A stretch of DNA of 10,250 nt, taken from positions 1 through 10,250 of the forward strand of contig CAIOKL010000028.1 of assembly GCA_903858915.1 (NCBI GenBank), in the 5' to 3' direction. Within the stretch, counting starts at the first letter, position 1. Each line of letters starts with the position of its first letter. Source of the stretch: an uncultured Alphaproteobacteria bacterium (GTDB taxonomy: Bacteria; Pseudomonadota; Alphaproteobacteria; Rickettsiales; UBA1997). The translations under genes and the position numbers were made by a program. Shown in pieces: positions 6,240 through 10,250 of this stretch. The notes under the pieces are model-generated. The model ran no database searches. It saw only the letters and a program-made list of their open reading frames with translations, and was not told where the DNA came from.

Positions 6240-7652
6240 TTATAAATTTTTTAATTGCTCTTCAAGTTTATAAGCCCAAGAACTGATTGTTCCGGCGCCC
6301 GTACATAATACTAAATCTCCTTTAGAAATTTGCGCTTTCAAAATCGAAGCCAATTCATTTTCGTGATTTAATTTTACAACATTTTTATGTCCAGTTTTTT
6401 TAATTCCAGCAATAATTGAATCTTGCGTAATGCCTTCAATCGGAGCCTGCGAAGCCGAATAAATATCGGAAACAATTACGCAATCGGCATCATTAAAAGC
6501 ATTGCAAAATTCGTTGAATAAATCGTGAACTCGCGAATATTTGTGCGGTTGAAATACACAAATTACTTGATTATTTTTTACTAAATTTTTGGCGGTTTTA
6601 AGAGTTGCCATAATTTCAGTTGGATGATGTCCATAATCATCAATTATTGAAACCTCATTAAATTCACCAACTTTTGTGAATCTTTGCTTAACTCCAGTAA
6701 AACTTGCCAAACCTTGTTTAATTTGATTAGCATCTAATTTCAAAAATTTAGCAATCGCAACAGCAACTAAAGCATTGCTGGCATTGTGTTCGCCATAAAT
6801 TGGCATTTGAGCATTTTCAATAATTTCGCCATTTTTAAAATGAATATCAAAAGTTAAGCCCTTAATATCCATTTTAATATTTTTTGCAAAAATATCCGCT
6901 GGTTTATTGATAGAGTAGGTTACTAAATTTTTATGATTTGCCGAAATTTTATTATAAATCTTTTCAACTTCTTCACTATCAATGCACAAAACGCACAAAC
7001 CATCTTGCGAAATTTGCGTAATATATTTTTCAAAACAAGCTTTTTGTTTTTCAAAACTTCCGCCATATCCGACAAACTCAAGATGCTCTGGCTCTATATT
7101 GGTAACGGCTCCAATAAAGCTTGGCAAAATAACAAAACTAGCGTCGGATTCATCTGATTCGGCAACCAAATATTCGCCTTTGCCAATTTTAGAATTGCTC
7201 TGAAAATGATGAATTATTCCGCCATTAATTATTGTTGGATCAAAATTATTTGATTCAAGCATCATCGAAACCATGCCCGTGGTGCTAGTTTTGCCATGGG
7301 TTCCCGCAATAGTAATGCCTTTATAATCTTGCATAATTATCGCCAAAAGTTGCGCGCGCGTTAAAATTGGAATATTGCGATTTTGCGCTTTTAAAATTTC
7401 GGGATTATTGGTTTTAATAATCGATGTTTCAACCACCAAAGACACATCGTCGGTAAGATTTTTTTCGTCATGCCCAACAAAATAAGTCACGCCAGCATCG
7501 CGAAGCTTTGGCGTTAAATAATTTTCTCTTAAATCAGAACCTTGAACTGGAATATTCCATTTTCTTAAAATGAATGCCAAGGCGCTCATACCAATGCCCC
7601 CAAGACCAATAAAATGAACTTTCTTTTGTTGTTTTATGTCGCTAATATTCAT
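6240..7652 (-). CDS. murC: UDP-N-acetylmuramate--L-alanine ligase
   Basis: MurC adds L-alanine to UDP-N-acetylmuramic acid with ATP, the first amino-acid step of peptidoglycan precursor synthesis in the cytoplasm. From the ATG at 7652 it has 470 residues, normal for the family. Motifs in order are the N-terminal UDP-binding HFIGLGGIGMS (13-23), the P-loop GTHGKTST (117-124), AESDESDASF (164-173), TNIEPEHLE (184-192), the ATP-site YGEHNASNA (286-294), DDYGHHPTEI (338-347), VFQPHKYSR (366-374) and SDIYSASQAP (395-404). An upstream TTG at 7694 would add 14 hydrophobic residues not typical of MurC, so it was rejected. The other mur and fts genes usually next to murC are absent; instead a GNAT gene follows by 1 base. 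The gene is divergent from nth across 92 bases. Confidence 0.97.
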   Translation of the reverse strand: MNISDIKQQKKVHFIGLGGIGMSALAFILRKWNIPVQGSDLRENYLTPKLRDAGVTYFVGHDEKNLTDDVSLVVETSIIKTNNPEILKAQNRNIPILTRAQLLAIIMQDYKGITIAGTHGKTSTTGMVSMMLESNNFDPTIINGGIIHHFQSNSKIGKGEYLVAESDESDASFVILPSFIGAVTNIEPEHLEFVGYGGSFEKQKACFEKYITQISQDGLCVLCIDSEEVEKIYNKISANHKNLVTYSINKPADIFAKNIKMDIKGLTFDIHFKNGEIIENAQMPIYGEHNASNALVAVAIAKFLKLDANQIKQGLASFTGVKQRFTKVGEFNEVSIIDDYGHHPTEIMATLKTAKNLVKNNQVICVFQPHKYSRVHDLFNEFCNAFNDADCVIVSDIYSASQAPIEGITQDSIIAGIKKTGHKNVVKLNHENELASILKAQISKGDLVLCTGAGTISSWAYKLEEQLKNL

Positions 7653-7744
7653 GTAAAAATAAAAAACTTTTGAATTACTGAAAACAAAGGTCAAGGTAGA
7701 AAAAAAATTTTATTTGTAAAATCAAAATTTCAATTTTTATAAAA
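7653..7744. promoter_or_regulatory. Divergent intergenic region between murC (-) and nth (+)
   Basis: These 92 AT-rich bases must hold the promoters for murC and probably nth. On the - strand a TTGAAA (7733-7728) and a TAAAAT (7712-7707) are separated by 15 bases, a little short, and would start murC transcription roughly 50 bases upstream of its ATG. Another - strand TTGACC (5 of 6 to the -35 consensus) lacks a well-spaced -10. For nth, no clear pair was found. No operator-like inverted repeat stands out. Confidence 0.35.
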
Positions 7745-8377
7745 ATGCTTCTGAAAAATATAAATCAAATTTTTGAAATTTGGCAAAAAAATAATCCGCA
7801 ACCGAAAACTGAATTGGAATTTACTAATAATTTTACACTGCTCGTGGCGGTGGTTTTATCGGCTCAAAGCACTGATATTGGCGTCAACAAAGCCACAAAA
7901 AATCTTTTTAAAATTGTGGACACTCCGCAAAAAATGCTCGATCTTGGCGAAGAAAAATTGAAAAAATATATTTCGACGATTGGGCTTTACAACGGCAAGG
8001 CTAAAAATATTATAATTTTAAGCGAACAATTAATTAAACTGCATAATTCTGAAGTTCCGAATGATTTTGAATCGTTGAAAAATCTTGCAGGAGTAGGGCA
8101 GAAAACCGCCAATGTAGTTTTAAATTGCGCTTTTGGCGAGCCAACAATCGCAGTCGATACCCATGTTTTTCGCGTAGCAAATCGCCTTGGAATTGTTGAC
8201 GAAACCAATCCCGAAAAAACCGAAAAATCATTATTAAAAAAAATTCCAAAAAAATTTTTATATTACGCGCATCATTGGATGATTTTACACGGACGCTATA
8301 TTTGCCAAGCCCGCAAGCCCAATTGCAAAAATTGCCAAATCGAAAAATTTTGCAAATTTGATAAGAAAGTTTTTTGA
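7745..8377 (+). CDS. nth: Endonuclease III (DNA glycosylase/AP lyase)
   Basis: The enzyme removes oxidised pyrimidines from DNA and cleaves at the resulting abasic site in base-excision repair. The 210 residues match E. coli Nth (211) closely. The helix-hairpin-helix is LKNLAGVGQKTANVVL (111-126), with catalytic Lys120. The catalytic aspartate is Asp138 in IAVDTHVFRV. The C-terminal [4Fe-4S] cluster cysteines are 187, 194, 197 and 203, in the canonical C-x6-C-x2-C-x5-C spacing. Lys120, Asp138 and all four cysteines fall at the same numbers as I recall for E. coli Nth, which supports the ATG at 7745. That ATG has no Shine-Dalgarno sequence. The gene stands alone, divergent from murC and followed by 98 non-coding bases before the methyltransferase gene. 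Confidence 0.97.
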   Translation: MLLKNINQIFEIWQKNNPQPKTELEFTNNFTLLVAVVLSAQSTDIGVNKATKNLFKIVDTPQKMLDLGEEKLKKYISTIGLYNGKAKNIIILSEQLIKLHNSEVPNDFESLKNLAGVGQKTANVVLNCAFGEPTIAVDTHVFRVANRLGIVDETNPEKTEKSLLKKIPKKFLYYAHHWMILHGRYICQARKPNCKNCQIEKFCKFDKKVF

Positions 8378-8397
8378 TGATGAATCGCGAATGTTAA

Positions 8398-8432
8398 CAA
8401 ATTTATGAATTAAATATTTGCATTATTTTTTT
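8398..8432 (+). terminator. Weak terminator-like hairpin downstream of nth
   Basis: CAAATTTA (8398-8405) can pair with TAAATATTTG (8411-8420) if two bases bulge out, leaving a 5-base loop. A T-rich run (8421-8432, CATTATTTTTTT) follows on the + strand. The stem is almost all A-T and imperfect, so it would be a poor intrinsic terminator. The run also overlaps the candidate promoter of the next gene. Confidence 0.22.
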
Positions 8433-8444
8433 AGAGTTTATAAT
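8418..8444 (+). promoter_or_regulatory. Candidate promoter of the restriction-modification operon
   Basis: A perfect TATAAT (8439-8444) lies 31 bases before the methyltransferase ATG. The best -35 candidate, TTGCAT at 8418-8423, is only half-consensus with a 15-base spacer; TTTGCA one base earlier gives 16. A start near 8451 would give a leader of about 25 bases. The perfect -10 and its position in the only non-coding gap before the cassette support it. No controller-protein gene or C-box-like repeat was seen. Confidence 0.5.
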
Positions 8445-8475
8445 TGCGAAATTCTTTAAATAAAAAAATCATTTT

Positions 8476-9564
8476 ATGAAAGCCAACACCAAAATAAAAA
8501 ACCAAAATATTAATCAAGAAAACCTTGATTTGTTCAGCAATTTAGCATCTTTACAAAATATCAAAAAGAATGTTTCTTTAAAATTAAAGCAATCTTTTAT
8601 TGATTTATTTGCTGGCATCGGTGGCATTAAAATTGCCCTAGAAAATGCTGGTTTTGATTGCGTTTTCTCTAACGATTTTGATAAAAATTGTAAAATTACT
8701 TTTGATTATAATTTCGCTTCGAAAAATTCTCTACAAAATCAAAATCACGAAATGTTTCTTGGCGATATTTCATCAATTCAAACTCAACAAATTCCTGCTT
8801 GCGATATTTTAGCTGGCGGTTTTCCTTGTCAACCATTTTCAATTGCTGGCTATCGCCAAGGATTCAATGACGAGAAGGGTAGAGGCAATGTTTTTTTTGA
8901 TATTACTCGAATAATTGCCGCTAAAAAACCACAAGTAATTTTACTCGAAAATGTTAAAAATTTAAAAAGCCATGATAATGGCAACACTATCAAAATTATT
9001 TATCAAGAATTACAAAATCTTGGCTATTTTGTATGCGATAAAGTCATGAACGCCTTGGATTACGGCAACATTCCACAAAATAGAGAAAGAATTTATATTG
9101 TGGCTTTTAAAAATAAAAATTCCTTCGAAAAATTTAATTTTCCAAACAAAATTTCTCTGACAAAAACCATTCAAGATTGTCTCGAAAAAGAAGTTGATGA
9201 TAAATATTATTATAATGACAAGCCTTTATTTTCTAGGATTAGCGATGATGTAACTAAAAAATTTACTCTTTATCAATGGCGTCGAAAATATGTTCGTGAA
9301 AATAAAAATTCCGCATGCCCAACCCTCACAGCCAATATGGGCATGGGCGGACACAATGTTCCAATTATTCTCGACGACAAAGGAATCAGAAAATTAACGC
9401 CACGCGAATGCGCTAATTTTCAAGGTTTTCCCGCGAATTACAAATTGCCAAAAATCGCCGACTCGGCTTTGTATAAGCAGTTCGGAAATTCGGTGGCAAT
9501 CCCCGTCGTTGAGAGAATTGCGATGAATATTAAATTGGCTTTGGACGGAGTAAACGAATCATGA
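8476..9564 (+). CDS. DNA (cytosine-5-)-methyltransferase, Type II restriction-modification system
   Basis: The product methylates carbon 5 of a cytosine within a specific DNA sequence and would protect host DNA from the linked nuclease. All key motifs of the family are present in standard order in 362 residues: motif I FIDLFAGIGG (41-50), motif IV with catalytic Cys118 in GGFPCQPFS, motif VI ENVKN (158-162), motif VIII QNRERIYIV (201-209), motif IX around RKLTPRECANFQGFP (305-319) and motif X YKQFGNSVAIP (333-343). The target-recognition region lies between about 213 and 300 and includes TLYQWRRKYVRENK and CPTLTANMGMGGHNVP; I cannot assign the recognised sequence. A 40-residue polar N-terminal tail precedes motif I and shows no helix-turn-helix. 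The ATG at 8476 lacks a Shine-Dalgarno sequence. The stop overlaps the next start by 4 bases. No motif is missing, so activity is expected. Confidence 0.96.
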   Translation: MKANTKIKNQNINQENLDLFSNLASLQNIKKNVSLKLKQSFIDLFAGIGGIKIALENAGFDCVFSNDFDKNCKITFDYNFASKNSLQNQNHEMFLGDISSIQTQQIPACDILAGGFPCQPFSIAGYRQGFNDEKGRGNVFFDITRIIAAKKPQVILLENVKNLKSHDNGNTIKIIYQELQNLGYFVCDKVMNALDYGNIPQNRERIYIVAFKNKNSFEKFNFPNKISLTKTIQDCLEKEVDDKYYYNDKPLFSRISDDVTKKFTLYQWRRKYVRENKNSACPTLTANMGMGGHNVPIILDDKGIRKLTPRECANFQGFPANYKLPKIADSALYKQFGNSVAIPVVERIAMNIKLALDGVNES

Positions 9565-10145
9565 ATCATTATAAACTTTTATTTGAGGATTTTAAAAGAG
9601 TTTTTGAATTTGCTACTTCTTATTACATCGAACCAACAAAAAACACCACGGGTCGAACCAGTGGCGAGCCTAGGGGATTGGGTGCAATCCTTGATTCATT
9701 TACGATTGGTAAGCTTGCTGAAATTGGTGTAGAAAAAATATTAACAATTTTAAATAAGGAAAAAAAATATTTATTAGATTTTGATATTAAAAATAACAAT
9801 AAAGTAAAAAATGAACCTGATATTGTTGCGATAAGTGAAAATAAAATACATAGGAATCCTAATATTTTTACAGAAATAAAAAACACTTCCGAGAATGACC
9901 GATGGATTGGACTTACGGAAGAGCAGTTTAATACCATAAAAAGAAGCGCTGAAAATAAAAAAATATTTATGATTTATGCTTCGATAAATTCTTCAATTAC
10001 TAATAAAAATCCCAAAACAGTTGATTTATCAGGAATGTTTCTTAAGCAAATCGAAGATAAAAATAAGAGTTTAATTTTTCAAGAATTTGCCGACCTAAAT
10101 GCCGAATGCAAAATAGAATTTATTTTATCATCTTGTTGCTCGTAA
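9561..10145 (+). CDS. Probable Type II restriction endonuclease, PD-(D/E)XK type, possibly C-terminally shortened
   Basis: The 194-residue product is probably the nuclease partner of the preceding methyltransferase. The gene overlaps it by ATGA, and a GGAG 10 bases upstream is one of the few Shine-Dalgarno-like sites in the window. The likely active site is Glu85-Pro86-Asp87 (NEPDIVA), then Glu105-Ile106-Lys107 (FTEIKN), giving PD-x17-ExK with hydrophobic residues around it as expected of the core strands. A helix with Glu55 (KLAEIGVEKIL) precedes it. NDRWIGLTEEQF (112-123) and a beta-rich C-terminal half follow. I do not recognise a specific family or target. The length is modest for such enzymes and the end (SSCCS) is unusual. 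The final 40 bases overlap another opening reading frame, and base composition changes just after the stop, so the natural C-terminus may be missing. Nuclease role is inferred from motif plus context. Confidence 0.8.
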   Translation: MNHYKLLFEDFKRVFEFATSYYIEPTKNTTGRTSGEPRGLGAILDSFTIGKLAEIGVEKILTILNKEKKYLLDFDIKNNNKVKNEPDIVAISENKIHRNPNIFTEIKNTSENDRWIGLTEEQFNTIKRSAENKKIFMIYASINSSITNKNPKTVDLSGMFLKQIEDKNKSLIFQEFADLNAECKIEFILSSCCS

Positions 10146-10250
10146 TTTTGTTGTTTGGAAATAATGTTGTCTTGCCTGCATGGGACCAATATCAGTCAGC
10201 TCAAGCCGATGTTAGTGCGGTTAATCTTCAGATTGCTGCTGGTGACAATA
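10106..10250 (+). CDS. Partial membrane-anchored protein, runs off the right edge
   Basis: An ATG at 10106-10108, inside the end of the nuclease gene and in another frame, opens a stop-free frame of 48 codons to the window edge. The translation begins MQNR, then a hydrophobic segment IYFIILLLVILLFG (residues 5-18) and NNVVLPAWDQYQSAQADV, continuing as a polar, probably helical stretch. This looks like a single N-terminal membrane anchor followed by a coiled-coil-like region, an arrangement seen in PilO-like pilus-assembly proteins and many other envelope proteins; 48 residues are too few to decide. The last 100 bases are about 43% GC against 28% in the 100 before (hand count), and glutamine CAG codons appear where the rest of the window prefers CAA. 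No Shine-Dalgarno sequence precedes the ATG, and the true start could differ if the sequence is a junction. Confidence 0.5.
   Translation, partial: MQNRIYFIILLLVILLFGNNVVLPAWDQYQSAQADVSAVNLQIAAGDN

Noticed and set aside
7653..7694. Longer murC starting at a TTG at 7694
   Set aside because: It adds 14 hydrophobic residues not typical of MurC, while the ATG at 7652 begins just before the conserved N-terminal HFIGLGGIGMS.
8378..8475. tRNA, attachment site or small RNA in the gap before the restriction-modification cassette
   Set aside because: The 98 bases are very AT-rich, with no cloverleaf, no direct repeat matched at the other end of the cassette, and only a weak hairpin.
8476..8595. Helix-turn-helix autoregulator in the methyltransferase N-terminal tail
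   Set aside because: The 40-residue polar tail is too short and lacks the residue pattern of a helix-turn-helix.
9623..9937. - strand open frame of 104 codons with hydrophobic stretches opposite the nuclease gene
   Set aside because: It is antisense to the PD-(D/E)XK region; its hydrophobic look is what AT-rich charged coding sequence gives on the reverse strand, and there is no start context or partner.

Overview
The window is an AT-rich (about 30% GC by eye), gene-dense bacterial chromosome segment. It codes for ubiquinone-pathway proteins (UbiB- and UbiE-like), MurC, PyrB, QueA and Nth. Ubiquinone genes, a Gram-negative-type lipoprotein and the low GC fit a proteobacterium, most likely an alphaproteobacterium with a small AT-rich genome (Rickettsiales- or Holosporales-like). 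This is inferred from gene content and remembered family resemblance, not from a search. TGA is used as a stop codon, so the standard bacterial code applies. Almost no start codon has a Shine-Dalgarno sequence. No gene-free stretch exceeds about 100 bases, and no tRNA, rRNA, CRISPR array, IS element or integrase was seen.

Layout: positions 72-3651 are all on the + strand. They hold a YadG-like ABC ATPase overlapping pyrB by 4 bases, then an unrecognised small membrane protein 8 bases ahead of a UbiB/ABC1-family kinase-like gene. Facing these from the - strand are ubiE (4733 to 3978) and a small lipoprotein gene that starts inside the end of ubiE. ubiE and queA (+) are divergent, and their most likely start codons lie on the same CATG palindrome. 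queA meets a - strand pair, murC followed 1 base later by a GNAT acetyltransferase. murC is divergent from nth (+), with 92 bases between them.

The right end (8476-10145) is the accessory part. It is a two-gene Type II restriction-modification cassette, a 5-cytosine DNA methyltransferase and an overlapping PD-(D/E)XK-type protein, behind a plausible promoter of its own. At the extreme right edge an incomplete reading frame opens at 10106, inside the end of the nuclease gene. It encodes a membrane anchor, and the last 100 bases jump to about 43% GC from 28% in the preceding 100. That edge is either the start of a foreign gene, a recombination boundary that cut the nuclease short, or an assembly junction.

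Most of the window is housekeeping. I see no convincing evidence for a wholly new multi-gene system. The points most worth a second look are the restriction-modification cassette with its odd right boundary, the shared ubiE/queA start site, and the shortened UbiB-like protein with its unknown membrane-protein neighbour.
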